Positions 28,036-37,201 of a stretch of 64,000 bases of DNA are shown here, piece after piece. Each line of letters begins with the position of its first letter. Positions within the stretch are counted from its first letter, which is position 1. The position numbers were made by a program, and so were the translations under genes. The notes beneath the pieces are model-generated. The model did not search any database. It was not told the DNA's origin and saw only the letters and a program-made list of their open reading frames with translations. Origin of the DNA: CBDHFF01 sp965262395 (GTDB lineage: Bacteria; Pseudomonadota; Alphaproteobacteria; Rickettsiales; Anaplasmataceae); contig OZ253531.1 of the NCBI GenBank assembly GCA_965262395.1, positions 868,001-932,000 on the forward strand, in the 5' to 3' direction.

Positions 28036-28356
28036 CTAAAATAAGAAGCTAAGTTAAGGTATTATCTATAATAATACCTTTCTTTGTTTCAATTCTTTTT
28101 GAATTAATTACTACTGAGATCTAGTCATAAAATTTGGCTTATATTTTTTAAAATATTTAGCATCATCAGCCTTTGTTGTTTTTTTCTTTCGAGGGTGTAT
28201 AACAAGTATGAAATATACATCTTTATCTTTTTTTCTAATATCTTATTTAATAGAATCTCCTTCTTGATATTACAAAAAATATAGCTATATAAATTTATTA
28301 TTTGTTTCATTTCTTTTTATTGATATGATGATTAAATCAATAGCCTCTAATCTATC
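28036..28356. other. Gene-free interval before ntrY
   Basis: Apart from the terminator at 28056-28080 nothing convincing is seen. Open frames here are short and AT-driven. The ntrY promoter is presumably within the last 100 bases. Confidence 0.5.
28056..28080 (+). terminator. Rho-independent terminator of the 206-residue orphan gene
   Basis: A 10-bp perfect stem (AAGGTATTAT with ATAATACCTT) around a 5-base loop is followed by a T-rich stretch (TCTTTGTTTC), 20 bases after the stop codon. Confidence 0.75.
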
Positions 28357-30546
28357 TTGAGCGTGTACTATAGAAAAATAATATTAATATTCAGTATATG
28401 GGCCAAGAAAAATAATCTTCTTAGTCGTCTGATGTTTTTTACAACATTGTTAGCAATAATATTTTCAGTTATCACATATGTATTAATTAATAATTTTGAT
28501 TCACCTTTATCGCCCACATCTAATACAATCATTGGATTAGTGCTAATCGATTTAATATTATTATTAATTTTAGCTTTATCTATTCTATATAAGATTATAT
28601 TGCTTTGGAGGAGGCGGAAAAAAAGATCTGTTGGCTCCAAATTGCAATCTAGAGTTATATTAATGTTTGCAACTGTTACAGTCATACCTACAATAATGAT
28701 TTCAATATTTTCTACATTATTTTTTAATTATGGAATACAATCTTGGTTCAATGATAAAATAAGTACTGCATTAGATGGTTCCGTGATTGTTGCAAAGGGC
28801 TATCTACATGAGCATAATAATAGTCTTTCTATACAAATTAGAGCGATGATTGCTGATATTAATACACAATCTCAGTTATTCTATTATGATAATAATGCAA
28901 TTCATAAATTTCTTGATATACAAACAGTATTAAGGGATTTAACAGAAGCCGTAATTTTTACTCCTAATTCTATTATAGCAAGAAGTAGATTAAGTTTTTC
29001 TTTAGGTTTCGACAGCATACCAAGTGAGGCAATTAAGGCAACAGACAATAATGAAGTAGTAGTATTTTTAAGCAATAATTATAATAAAGTTCGCGCATTA
29101 GTAAAATTAAAAAATCATGTTGATACTTATTTGGTAATTGGTAAATTAATCGATGCAAAAGTATTGCAGCATTTAAGAGCAACACAGGGCGCTGTTGATT
29201 CATATAAAGACTTAGAGAAGAATATTTCTTCTCTGCAAATACAATTCTCTATAATGTTTTCAGTGGTTTCATTCTTATTATTATTGGCCGCTATATGGTC
29301 TGGCATTATGCTTTCTGGTGAAATAGTAAATCCTATTATTAATTTGGTAATAGCAACAAAAAGAGTGGCAGAAGGTAATTTAAATATAAGAGTTGAAGAG
29401 GGCAAGTCTGGTGAAGAGATGACCACTTTGGCAATATCATTCAATCGTATGACACAGCAGATACAATTGCAGCATGAAGAATTAAAAAAAATTAATTTTG
29501 ATATTGATAAACGTAGGTTGTTCATTGAGGCAATATTATCAGGGGTTTCTTCTGGAATAATAGCTGTAAATCAAGAGATTTGCATTACATTGCTTAATGC
29601 TTCTGCAAAATCATTGTTGAATTTATCTGATGATGTTGTTGATTCTAGATTGGAGACAATAATTCCAGATATGTATAGTTTAGTCAATAAATGTATTATT
29701 GGTGAAAGCAACATTGTTGAAGATCAAATAATTATTATTTTGGATAATAGATATATAACTCTTCTGGTTAGAGTTACGGCTTTGAATCAAAAAAGCGCGG
29801 GATTTATTATTACTTTTGATGATATCTCAGAACTAGTGTTGGCACAAAAATTAGCTGCCTGGTCTGATGTGGCAAGAAATATTGCACATGAGATTAAAAA
29901 CCCAGTAACTCCAATATATTTGGCAGCAGAGAGATTAAATAAAAAATATTTAAGTATGATTCCTGATGAGAGTAAGGTAGATTTTAATAATTATATTAAT
30001 ACAATAATGAAACAGGTTAATAATATCAGTCATATTATTGATGAATTTGCTAATTTTGCTCGTATGCCAGCCCCCAAAATAATGAAATGTGATATTTGTC
30101 AGATTATAAGGAATATTTCTTTCTCTGGGCAATTTAGTAATAATTTGATTAAATACAAATTATCTTTACCAGATCATCCAATATATATTATGGGGGATGA
30201 AGGACAAATTTCTCAGGTATTAATTAATATATTTAAAAACTCTCATGATGTTATAAATAGTGAGGTATCTCTATTAATTCATGTTAGTGCACATATAAGA
30301 AATTCATATGTCAATATTATTATTGAAGATAATGGCAGTGGTTTTCCTCCAGAACTTATTGGAAAAATAATGAATCCATATGTTACAAATAAAAAAAATG
30401 GTACCGGTCTGGGGCTCGCTATTGTAAAAAAGATTATTATAGAACATAATGGCAATATTAAAGTTTATAATAGTGACAATGGCGCTGTGGTACAATTTGC
30501 ATTACCGGTGATTAGGACTAATGAATATATTAATTTAAAGAATTAA
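28357..30546 (+). CDS. ntrY: NtrY-type sensor histidine kinase
   Basis: Membrane kinase of the NtrY family, which usually phosphorylates NtrX. 729 residues with four hydrophobic segments (about 26-45, 60-85, 100-130 and 300-320). A HAMP domain follows (VATKRVAEGNLNIRVEE...), then a PAS-like region (about 385-490), the H-box NIAHEIKNPVTP with His near residue 511, N-box VLINIFKNS, G1 EDNGSGFP and G2 GTGLGLAIVKK. The start is probably TTG at 28357 (or GTG at 28363); no good ribosome-binding site is visible, and an ATG at 28432 lies inside the first membrane segment. No ntrX is in the window. Confidence 0.9.
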   Translation: MSVYYRKIILIFSIWAKKNNLLSRLMFFTTLLAIIFSVITYVLINNFDSPLSPTSNTIIGLVLIDLILLLILALSILYKIILLWRRRKKRSVGSKLQSRVILMFATVTVIPTIMISIFSTLFFNYGIQSWFNDKISTALDGSVIVAKGYLHEHNNSLSIQIRAMIADINTQSQLFYYDNNAIHKFLDIQTVLRDLTEAVIFTPNSIIARSRLSFSLGFDSIPSEAIKATDNNEVVVFLSNNYNKVRALVKLKNHVDTYLVIGKLIDAKVLQHLRATQGAVDSYKDLEKNISSLQIQFSIMFSVVSFLLLLAAIWSGIMLSGEIVNPIINLVIATKRVAEGNLNIRVEEGKSGEEMTTLAISFNRMTQQIQLQHEELKKINFDIDKRRLFIEAILSGVSSGIIAVNQEICITLLNASAKSLLNLSDDVVDSRLETIIPDMYSLVNKCIIGESNIVEDQIIIILDNRYITLLVRVTALNQKSAGFIITFDDISELVLAQKLAAWSDVARNIAHEIKNPVTPIYLAAERLNKKYLSMIPDESKVDFNNYINTIMKQVNNISHIIDEFANFARMPAPKIMKCDICQIIRNISFSGQFSNNLIKYKLSLPDHPIYIMGDEGQISQVLINIFKNSHDVINSEVSLLIHVSAHIRNSYVNIIIEDNGSGFPPELIGKIMNPYVTNKKNGTGLGLAIVKKIIIEHNGNIKVYNSDNGAVVQFALPVIRTNEYINLKN

Positions 30547-30549
30547 TAT

Positions 30550-31524
30550 ATGTCTGTATTAAAATATATAATTATCCTTCTTATCTTCTTTGTTGGCAGT
30601 ATTTTTGGGAGCAAACAATTTAGTCATGAGGATGATTTCATTGTTAGCTTTATAAAAACTATGCAGGATGATTTTAATAATCATTCTTTAATAATACATG
30701 GGCAAAAAGGAGAAAATGAGGAAATTGTACCACAATTTCACAGTGATTCATTGCCTGCACAGAATGAAATTCCACATGAAGTGGTATCAGAAATTAATAA
30801 TAAATTGAATAAATATTTAAAGGATGGATATATCAATGATGTATTTGGTAGTACATCTAATGTGCAGGATAGGCAAGTAGCTGTTTATATACAGTCCTTA
30901 TTAGAAAATACAGGTGCAAAATTATTAAAAAGTAAGAAGATTGATAATATAATTTCTATAATTCACACACCTACTGTATCTACACCTTTGAAAATACATA
31001 GAAATTTATATCATGAGGATGATGAGGATATACTTAATAATCAGTGGAAGTTAGATAATCAATTTACAAGAAATACTGTTTTAATTAGAAGGCATACAAT
31101 TGAGCAAATGTTAGATGCTGGAGTAACAGTAATTAGTACTACCTCAGAAGCAGATTTTAATCTATTACCTATTATTGCTGCAAAAGGTATTAATGAACTA
31201 ATTGATAAATATTCAGATTCTAAACTTATTATTTGTAAATTACCTGATAAATATAAGCAGGATTTAATTGATATGGCTGGTGCTACCTATATTTTAGAGA
31301 GAGATAATCAACGTTATATATACATGATATTTGGCACACAGATATCTGATCAAGATAGTACAAAAAATTGGGCAATAATGTTCTTTAATTATCAGATATC
31401 CAATAAAAATTCTGATATGAATGTGAGATTAAAATCTGTGGTGAATTTATTACAGAAAATTCATATTAATGATGCATTGATGAATAATTTTATTGAAGAT
31501 TTGCATCATTTTTATGCTGATTAA
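30550..31524 (+). CDS. Exported or membrane-anchored protein of unknown function after ntrY
   Basis: 324 residues. The N-terminus (YIIILLIFFVGSIFGS) is a signal peptide or anchor. The rest is soluble and not recognised. One stretch (DRQVAVYIQSLLENTGAKLL), and later LIICKLPDKYKQDLIDMAGATYILERDNQRYIYMIFG, look folded. It starts three bases after ntrY and is probably co-transcribed with it. The 3' end overlaps that of convergent ruvC by 35 bases. Confidence 0.7.
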   Translation: MSVLKYIIILLIFFVGSIFGSKQFSHEDDFIVSFIKTMQDDFNNHSLIIHGQKGENEEIVPQFHSDSLPAQNEIPHEVVSEINNKLNKYLKDGYINDVFGSTSNVQDRQVAVYIQSLLENTGAKLLKSKKIDNIISIIHTPTVSTPLKIHRNLYHEDDEDILNNQWKLDNQFTRNTVLIRRHTIEQMLDAGVTVISTTSEADFNLLPIIAAKGINELIDKYSDSKLIICKLPDKYKQDLIDMAGATYILERDNQRYIYMIFGTQISDQDSTKNWAIMFFNYQISNKNSDMNVRLKSVVNLLQKIHINDALMNNFIEDLHHFYAD

Positions 31525-31999
31525 TAATGCTATTATAGTGTAAGCTATGACATATAGCAATTCCTAAGGCGTCTATGGCATTGTGGTCATTATTAATATT
31601 TATAATTGGTAAGATTTGTTTAACCATAAATTTCATTTGATCTTTATCAGCATGACCCTTGCCAGTAATTGATTTTTTAATAGTAGTAGGTTTGTATTCG
31701 TGTATTTTTAGCATATTTACTGCTACAGTCAGCATTATTGCTCCACGTGCATGAGCAAGTTTTATAGATGACAACGGATTTTTATTAACAAATATTTCTT
31801 CTAATGAAACTGTGTCTGGAGTATAATTCTTTATTATTTTTGATAATTCATAATTAATATGTAATATCTTATCTTGTAATAATGTATGAGAGCTATTTTT
31901 TATAGTACCACAGCTTATAAATGTTAAGCGATTGCATTCTGAATTTATAATTCCCCATCCTGTAGCATTTAATCCAGGATCTATACCTAATATTATCAT
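31490..31999 (-). CDS. ruvC: Holliday junction resolvase RuvC
   Basis: Cleaves Holliday junctions with RuvAB. About 170 residues. The four acidic residues of the active site sit in ILGIDPGLNATGW, VSLEEIFVNKNP and DHNAIDALGIAICH; LAHARGAIM is also typical. I place the start at the ATG at 31999 (MIILGIDPG), three codons into a longer frame that opens at 32008; no clear ribosome-binding site decides between them. Confidence 0.94.
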   Translation of the reverse strand: MIILGIDPGLNATGWGIINSECNRLTFISCGTIKNSSHTLLQDKILHINYELSKIIKNYTPDTVSLEEIFVNKNPLSSIKLAHARGAIMLTVAVNMLKIHEYKPTTIKKSITGKGHADKDQMKFMVKQILPIININNDHNAIDALGIAICHSLHYNSIINQHKNDANLQ

Positions 32000-32122
32000 A
32001 TATACCATTAAAAAGATTGTTTAGAATTTTATATGCTTTTTATAATAAAGTAAAATAATAACTATTTTAGTTATTTGTATTTGATGCTATCATGGAACCC
32101 TCTGTGTATGGTTTTATTTATT

Positions 32123-33943
32123 ATGTCAGTCAATGAAATCGTTATAGATAGAAATAAAATTAGAAATTTTTCTATAATTGCTCATATAGATCATGGAAAA
32201 TCTACATTAGCTGATAGATTAATTGAAAGCTGTAATGGTTTAACCGCACGTGAAATGACAGCGCAAGTGTTAGATTCTATGGATATAGAACGTGAACGTG
32301 GAATTACAATTAAGGCACAAACTGTAAGATTATTATATAATGCAAAAGATGGAAATACTTATATTTTAAATTTAATAGATACACCTGGGCATGTAGATTT
32401 CTCATATGAGGTTAGTCGTAGTTTAGCCGCCTGTGAGGGCTCACTGTTGGTTGTTGATTCTACTCAAGGTGTTGAGGCTCAAACGTTGGCTAATGTTTAT
32501 AAAGCAATTGAAAATAATCATTCCATAGTGCCGATATTAAATAAAATTGATTTACAAGCATCTGAACCTGATAAAGTAAAAAAAGAAATAGAAGATGTCA
32601 TAGGATTAGATACTGATAATGCAAAGCTTATTTCTGCCAAAACTGGAATTGGTATTCAAGATGTTTTAGAGTCTGTTGTAAGTGATATTCCTCCACCAGC
32701 CGGGAATAGAGAAGGCAAGCTTAAAGCGCTATTGGTAGATAGTTGGTATGATAGATATTTAGGTGTTGTCATCTTACTTAGAATAAAAGATGGAGTTATT
32801 AAAAAAGGCATGAAGATCAGAATGATGGCTGCTGAAGTTGTTTATAATGTTGATATGGTTGGTGTTTTTACTCCTAAAAAAGAATCAGTGGAATCTTTAT
32901 CTTCAGGAGAGATAGGATATATTACTGCAAGTATTAAACAAGTTTCTGATTGTAAGATAGGTGATACTATAACAGAGGAAAATAACCGTTGTGATGATAT
33001 TCTTTCAGGATTTAAGCCACTAAGGCCAGTTGTTTTTTGTAGTTTATTTCCTGCAGATTCTTCTCAATTTAATTTTTTACGAGAAAGTTTAGAAAAGCTT
33101 CAATTAAACGATTCAAGTATTGTTTTTGAACCAGAGACTTCAACTGCTTTAGGCTCTGGATTTAGGTGTGGATTTTTAGGTTTGCTTCATCTGGAAGTTG
33201 TGCAAGAAAGATTGGATACTGAATTTGATTTAGATTTAGTTACAACAGCGCCTGGTGTTGTGCATAATTTTTATATGAAAGATGATCAAGTAATGGAAGT
33301 ACATAATCCAGCAGATATGCCTGATCTAATGAAAATAGATTATATTGAAGAACCTTGGGTTACTGCAACTATAATGGTTCCAGAGGACTACTTAGGTGCA
33401 TCGCTAAATTTATGTATTGAAAAAAGAGGAGAGCAAGTAGAATTAAGTTATAATAATAATCGTGCTATAGTTATATACAAACTTCCTTTAAGTGAAATAA
33501 TTTTTGATTTTTATGACAAACTAAAATCTATCTCTCGTGGATATGCTAGTTTCGACTGGGAGTTTGCTGCGTATAAAAAAGGGAATGTGGTTAAGGTATC
33601 CATATTAATAAATGGTGAAATTGCCGATGCATTATCTTGTATAATAAACAAAGAAAGAGCGGAGTCTAGGGGGCGTGAAATATGTATGCGCCTTAAGGAA
33701 TTGATTCCAAGACAGCAATATAAGGTGGCAATTCAAGCTGCAATTGGTGGGAAGATAATAGCTCGTGAAACAGTGCAGGCATTTCGTAAGGATGTAACAG
33801 AAAAATTATATGGTGGAGATAGAACAAGGAAAGATAAGTTATTAAAGAAGCAAAAAAAAGGAAAGAAGCGTTTGAGGGACATAGGTAATGTGCAAATACC
33901 TCAGAATGTTTTTGTAGATGCTCTTAAAATTCCAAATAAATAA
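32123..33943 (+). CDS. lepA: Elongation factor 4 (LepA)
   Basis: Ribosome-associated GTPase that back-translocates or aids assembly under stress. G1 is AHIDHGKSTLADR, switch II region DTPGHVDFSYEV, G4 NKIDL. The LepA-specific C-terminal domain ends with GNVQIPQNVFVDALKI. Choosing the ATG at 32123 (MSVNEIVIDRNK) gives 606 residues, near the usual 600; upstream in-frame ATGs at 32075 and 32108 are possible but encode an unlikely hydrophobic leader. Confidence 0.96.
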   Translation: MSVNEIVIDRNKIRNFSIIAHIDHGKSTLADRLIESCNGLTAREMTAQVLDSMDIERERGITIKAQTVRLLYNAKDGNTYILNLIDTPGHVDFSYEVSRSLAACEGSLLVVDSTQGVEAQTLANVYKAIENNHSIVPILNKIDLQASEPDKVKKEIEDVIGLDTDNAKLISAKTGIGIQDVLESVVSDIPPPAGNREGKLKALLVDSWYDRYLGVVILLRIKDGVIKKGMKIRMMAAEVVYNVDMVGVFTPKKESVESLSSGEIGYITASIKQVSDCKIGDTITEENNRCDDILSGFKPLRPVVFCSLFPADSSQFNFLRESLEKLQLNDSSIVFEPETSTALGSGFRCGFLGLLHLEVVQERLDTEFDLDLVTTAPGVVHNFYMKDDQVMEVHNPADMPDLMKIDYIEEPWVTATIMVPEDYLGASLNLCIEKRGEQVELSYNNNRAIVIYKLPLSEIIFDFYDKLKSISRGYASFDWEFAAYKKGNVVKVSILINGEIADALSCIINKERAESRGREICMRLKELIPRQQYKVAIQAAIGGKIIARETVQAFRKDVTEKLYGGDRTRKDKLLKKQKKGKKRLRDIGNVQIPQNVFVDALKIPNK

Positions 33944-34009
33944 CTTTGGTCTATACAAATATTTATATTATATAAAGAATATAGTCTAAAAATAATGGGG
34001 TAAGTTACT

Positions 34010-34480
34010 ATGATATCAATAAATAAGCCTGCTATTGATTTTACATTGCCTTCTACTTCTGACCAAGATATTACATTGTCTTCTTTTAAAAATAAAAATA
34101 ATATAATTTTGTATTTTTATCCCAAGGACGATACTCCAGGATGTACAAAAGAGGCTCAAGATTTTAATTATATATTAGATAAGTTAAGTAATTTAGATAC
34201 AATAGTTTTTGGAATATCATGTGATACCATTAAAAAACATAAAGTTTTTAAATCCAAATATAATCTTGATTTTGATTTATTGTCTGATTGGCAACATGAG
34301 GTGGTGAATAAATATAATGTATGGGTTGAAAAAAGTATGTATGGTAAAAAATATATGGGTATAAGACGCTCAACATTCATTATTAACAAAGATTTTAATG
34401 TAATCAAAGTATGGGACAATGTAAAGATACAATCTCATTCGGTAGAGGTATTAACCTTTCTGAATAATTATGCTGATTAA
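34010..34480 (+). CDS. bcp: Peroxiredoxin of the Bcp/PrxQ family
   Basis: Thiol peroxidase of 156 residues. The peroxidatic cysteine is in PKDDTPGCTKEAQDF near residue 46, and a second cysteine follows in FGISCDTIKKHKVF. The rest (FDLLSDWQHEVVNKYNVW...RRSTFIINKD) fits the family. GGGGTAAG precedes the ATG. The stop abuts the convergent lgt gene. Confidence 0.95.
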   Translation: MISINKPAIDFTLPSTSDQDITLSSFKNKNNIILYFYPKDDTPGCTKEAQDFNYILDKLSNLDTIVFGISCDTIKKHKVFKSKYNLDFDLLSDWQHEVVNKYNVWVEKSMYGKKYMGIRRSTFIINKDFNVIKVWDNVKIQSHSVEVLTFLNNYAD

Positions 34481-35311
34481 TTATAGTTTGTTATGCTTGT
34501 AAGCAATTAATTTGTCATCTGTGCATCGTAATACATAGATGAGTATTAATATTCCAATGACTACAAATATAGCACTTAATATTTGTCCAAGTGTAATAGA
34601 ATTAAATATAAAGCCAATATGTTCATCTGGCTCCCTGTATTGTTCTATAAATATTCTAATGATGCTATATAAAATGATGTATAATGTAGATAATACGCCT
34701 TTTTTGTTTAAAATTCGGGTAAATTTAGCTAAGCTAAATGTAAGTATAAATAATATCAATCCTTCACCCAATGCTTCATATAATTGACTAGGGTGTCTAG
34801 GAAGTGGTCCAGCATTAGGGAATATAATCCCCCAAGGTACATCAGTAACTCTGCCATATAATTCAGCATTAATAAAATTAGCCAAACGGCCAAGAAATAT
34901 TCCTATTGATGATACAATTGCAACATGATCCATTAAGTTAAGAAATTTATCTGTTTGATTATGATTTTTAGATAGAATATACATCGATATTGATAATCCT
35001 ATTATACCTCCATGAGCTGACATTCCTCCATTCCATATCTTAAGTAGTGCTAATGGATTATTCAGATAAAATTCTGGATTATAAAATAATACGTAACCTA
35101 TTCTTCCACCTAGAACTATTCCGAGTACAAGATAAAGAGTAAGATCATTATAAAACTCTTCTTTATCAAATAAACCATCATTATCTAGATATTTTACACA
35201 CCAAACTCCCAGTAAAATACCAAGCATATAAGAAAGAGAGTACCATCGAACCTCAAGACCTAAAAAATCAAAAGCAACGGGGTCAATAACTGGAAATTCT
35301 ATGGACATCAA
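34481..35311 (-). CDS. lgt: Prolipoprotein diacylglyceryl transferase
   Basis: Inner-membrane enzyme that attaches diacylglycerol to the lipobox cysteine. 276 residues, about seven membrane segments. Family motifs: GGRIGYVLFYN, MSAHGGIIGL with the key histidine, GRLANFINAELYGR (the Lgt signature) and PRHPSQLYEALGEG. It would process the small lipoprotein at 47452. The spacing to rplT is five bases, so it may be read with it. Confidence 0.97.
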   Translation of the reverse strand: MMSIEFPVIDPVAFDFLGLEVRWYSLSYMLGILLGVWCVKYLDNDGLFDKEEFYNDLTLYLVLGIVLGGRIGYVLFYNPEFYLNNPLALLKIWNGGMSAHGGIIGLSISMYILSKNHNQTDKFLNLMDHVAIVSSIGIFLGRLANFINAELYGRVTDVPWGIIFPNAGPLPRHPSQLYEALGEGLILFILTFSLAKFTRILNKKGVLSTLYIILYSIIRIFIEQYREPDEHIGFIFNSITLGQILSAIFVVIGILILIYVLRCTDDKLIAYKHNKL

Positions 35312-35316
35312 ATGTG

Positions 35317-35694
35317 CTATGCAATGCTAGCCTTATGAGTAAGAGCAGAATCCTTTACATTTTCTACAACTTTATCAAAAATTTCTGGTGATTTAATCGC
35401 CATTTCTGACAAAGCCTTTCTATCAAGAAAAACATCATTTTTCTTGAGGGCACTCATGAATTCTGAATATTTCATACCTCTCAGACGCACGGCCGCATTA
35501 ATTCTAGTGATCCATAATCTACGAAAATCACGTTTCTTTCTGCGACGATCTATATACGCAAAACGCAGCGCACGTTCTACGGATTGCTTAGCTGTTTTAT
35601 AGCAATTCTTAGCACGTCCTCTATAGCCTTTTGCCATCTTTAATATTTTCTTATGACGCTTATGCCTCGCTGGAGCGCAGGTTACTCTTGTCAT
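35317..35694 (-). CDS. rplT: 50S ribosomal protein L20
   Basis: Early assembly protein of the large subunit. The chosen ATG at 35694 gives MTRVTCAPARHKRHKK, as in the family; an in-frame ATG at 35706 adds four residues. Typical segments are AKGYRGRAKNCYKTAKQSV, AYIDRRRKKRDFRRLWITRINAA and the LDRKALSEMA end. It normally lies directly after rpmI in the same direction, but here is divergent from rpmI. Confidence 0.97.
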   Translation of the reverse strand: MTRVTCAPARHKRHKKILKMAKGYRGRAKNCYKTAKQSVERALRFAYIDRRRKKRDFRRLWITRINAAVRLRGMKYSEFMSALKKNDVFLDRKALSEMAIKSPEIFDKVVENVKDSALTHKASIA

Positions 35695-35751
35695 TGATAA
35701 TACCACATAACTCTTTTATAATAGAAGAGATTCTATAATACTTATATTGAC

Positions 35752-35817
35752 ATTGCAATAATAAATTATTTTAAAAAATTAAATTAAATGTTTTATTGCT
35801 TCTTGTTAAGAAATAGT
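35752..35817 (+). repeat. Dispersed repeat, copy B, between rplT and rpmI
   Basis: 66 bp from ATTGCAATAATAAATT to TTAAGAAATAGT, reverse complement of copy A at 16282-16343 with one 4-base gap. It lies within the rplT-rpmI divergent region and ends 60 bases before the rpmI start, so it may carry promoter elements, though I could not assign -35 and -10 boxes securely. Confidence 0.85.
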
Positions 35818-35877
35818 ATATAGTCACGGCTTGCACTATTGTTGTACGTATGCGTTATTTGTTCAAGGGGTTGGATT

Positions 35878-36084
35878 ATGGCAAAGATGAAGTTAAAAAC
35901 TAAATCTAGCTTTAAGAAGAGATTTAAAATTGATTCTAAGGGTAGAATAAAAAGAACTCAGGCTTGTAAACAGCATAATATGAGAAAAAGAAGTTCAAGA
36001 TGTCTTAGAGAGAGAAGGGGGCTTTGTTTTATGAGTAAAGCTGATTCTCGCAATGTAAAAAAATATATGGCTCCTAATGGTTAG
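35878..36084 (+). CDS. rpmI: 50S ribosomal protein L35
   Basis: 68 residues from the ATG at 35878 (MAKMKLKTKSSFKKRFKID), with AAGGGG upstream; a longer frame opening at 35839 is unlikely. The basic core KGRIKRTQACKQHNMRKRS fits L35. pheS starts five bases after the stop. Confidence 0.94.
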   Translation: MAKMKLKTKSSFKKRFKIDSKGRIKRTQACKQHNMRKRSSRCLRERRGLCFMSKADSRNVKKYMAPNG

Positions 36085-36089
36085 GTGTT

Positions 36090-37148
36090 ATGTCGGATAT
36101 TTCTGTCACTTTAGGAACTGTTAGTTCTGAGTTTTGTTCTGAATTAGAAGGCGCACATAGTTCTAAAGATATATTTGCACTGAAAATAAAATATCTTGGT
36201 AAAAGTGGAATAGTAAATGGATACTATAAAAGTATTTCTTCTATTCACGATTCTGAAAGAAAGCAATATGGTCAAACCATCAACGAGTTCAAAAATTTTG
36301 TTGAATCTCATATTAAAAATAAACTTTCATCTATAGAAAATGACTCTATAAATGAAAAGATATATCAGGAAAAGATTGATGTTACGATACCGTGTAGATT
36401 AAGAAACGAAGGAAGAATACATCCTGTTTCTTATGTATTAAGCTCTATTATAAAGATATTTAATGGCATGGGATTCAAGACTGTCTTTGGTCCAGAAATA
36501 GAAGACGAATATCATGTGTTTGATGCATTAAACTCTCCAGCACATCATCCTGCTAGACAAATGCAAGATACCTTTTATTTGCGAGCTAAAGATAATAGCA
36601 AAAATTTCCTACTAAGAACTCATACCTCTTCTGTACAAATTAGAGCAATAAAAAAATATGGGGTTCCATTAGGCATAATATCTACTGGTAAGGTCTATCG
36701 AAGTGATTGGGATTCCACTCATACTCCTATGTTTCATCAGGTTGAAGGTTTATATATTGGATCTGATGCGAATATGCAAACATTAAAGTGGTGTCTAAAT
36801 ACTTTCCTTAATAGATATTTTAATACCACAGTAAAGACTCGCTTTAGACCTAGTTATTTTCCGTTCACAGAACCATCAGCTGAGGTTGATATTGGATATA
36901 CTAAGAAAAATAATGCTATATTAATAGGTGGATCTAATGATTGGATGGAGATATTAGGCTGTGGTATGGTGCATCCGAGTGTTTTAGATAATTTGGGTAT
37001 AGATATCAATCAATATAGAGGATTTGCTTTTGGAATTGGAATTGAGAGATTAGCAATGTTGAAATATGGTATTTCTGACTTAAGAATGTTCTTTCAATCA
37101 GATCTGAGATGGTTGAAGCAAAGAGGTTTTTTAAACTTGAAGAATTAG
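36090..37148 (+). CDS. pheS: Phenylalanyl-tRNA synthetase alpha subunit
   Basis: Catalytic subunit of the alpha2-beta2 enzyme. 352 residues. After an N-terminal coiled coil (about 1-90) come class II motifs: motif 1 region with GFKTVFGPEIEDEYHVFDALNSPAHHPARQ (motif quoted in part), motif 2 GKVYRSDWDSTHTPMFHQVEG, and motif 3 GFAFGIGIERLAML. SYFPFTEPSAEVD is also diagnostic. The beta subunit gene is not in this window. Read with rpmI. Confidence 0.97.
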   Translation: MSDISVTLGTVSSEFCSELEGAHSSKDIFALKIKYLGKSGIVNGYYKSISSIHDSERKQYGQTINEFKNFVESHIKNKLSSIENDSINEKIYQEKIDVTIPCRLRNEGRIHPVSYVLSSIIKIFNGMGFKTVFGPEIEDEYHVFDALNSPAHHPARQMQDTFYLRAKDNSKNFLLRTHTSSVQIRAIKKYGVPLGIISTGKVYRSDWDSTHTPMFHQVEGLYIGSDANMQTLKWCLNTFLNRYFNTTVKTRFRPSYFPFTEPSAEVDIGYTKKNNAILIGGSNDWMEILGCGMVHPSVLDNLGIDINQYRGFAFGIGIERLAMLKYGISDLRMFFQSDLRWLKQRGFLNLKN

Positions 37149-37201
37149 TGTTTATGCACTACATTGTCTGATCTGAGATCTTTCATTAAACTAAGGCAAT
37201 A

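Noticed and set aside
28125..28310. 61-codon minus-strand frame
   Set aside because: Low-complexity, no ribosome-binding site, no similarity; probably chance in AT-rich DNA.
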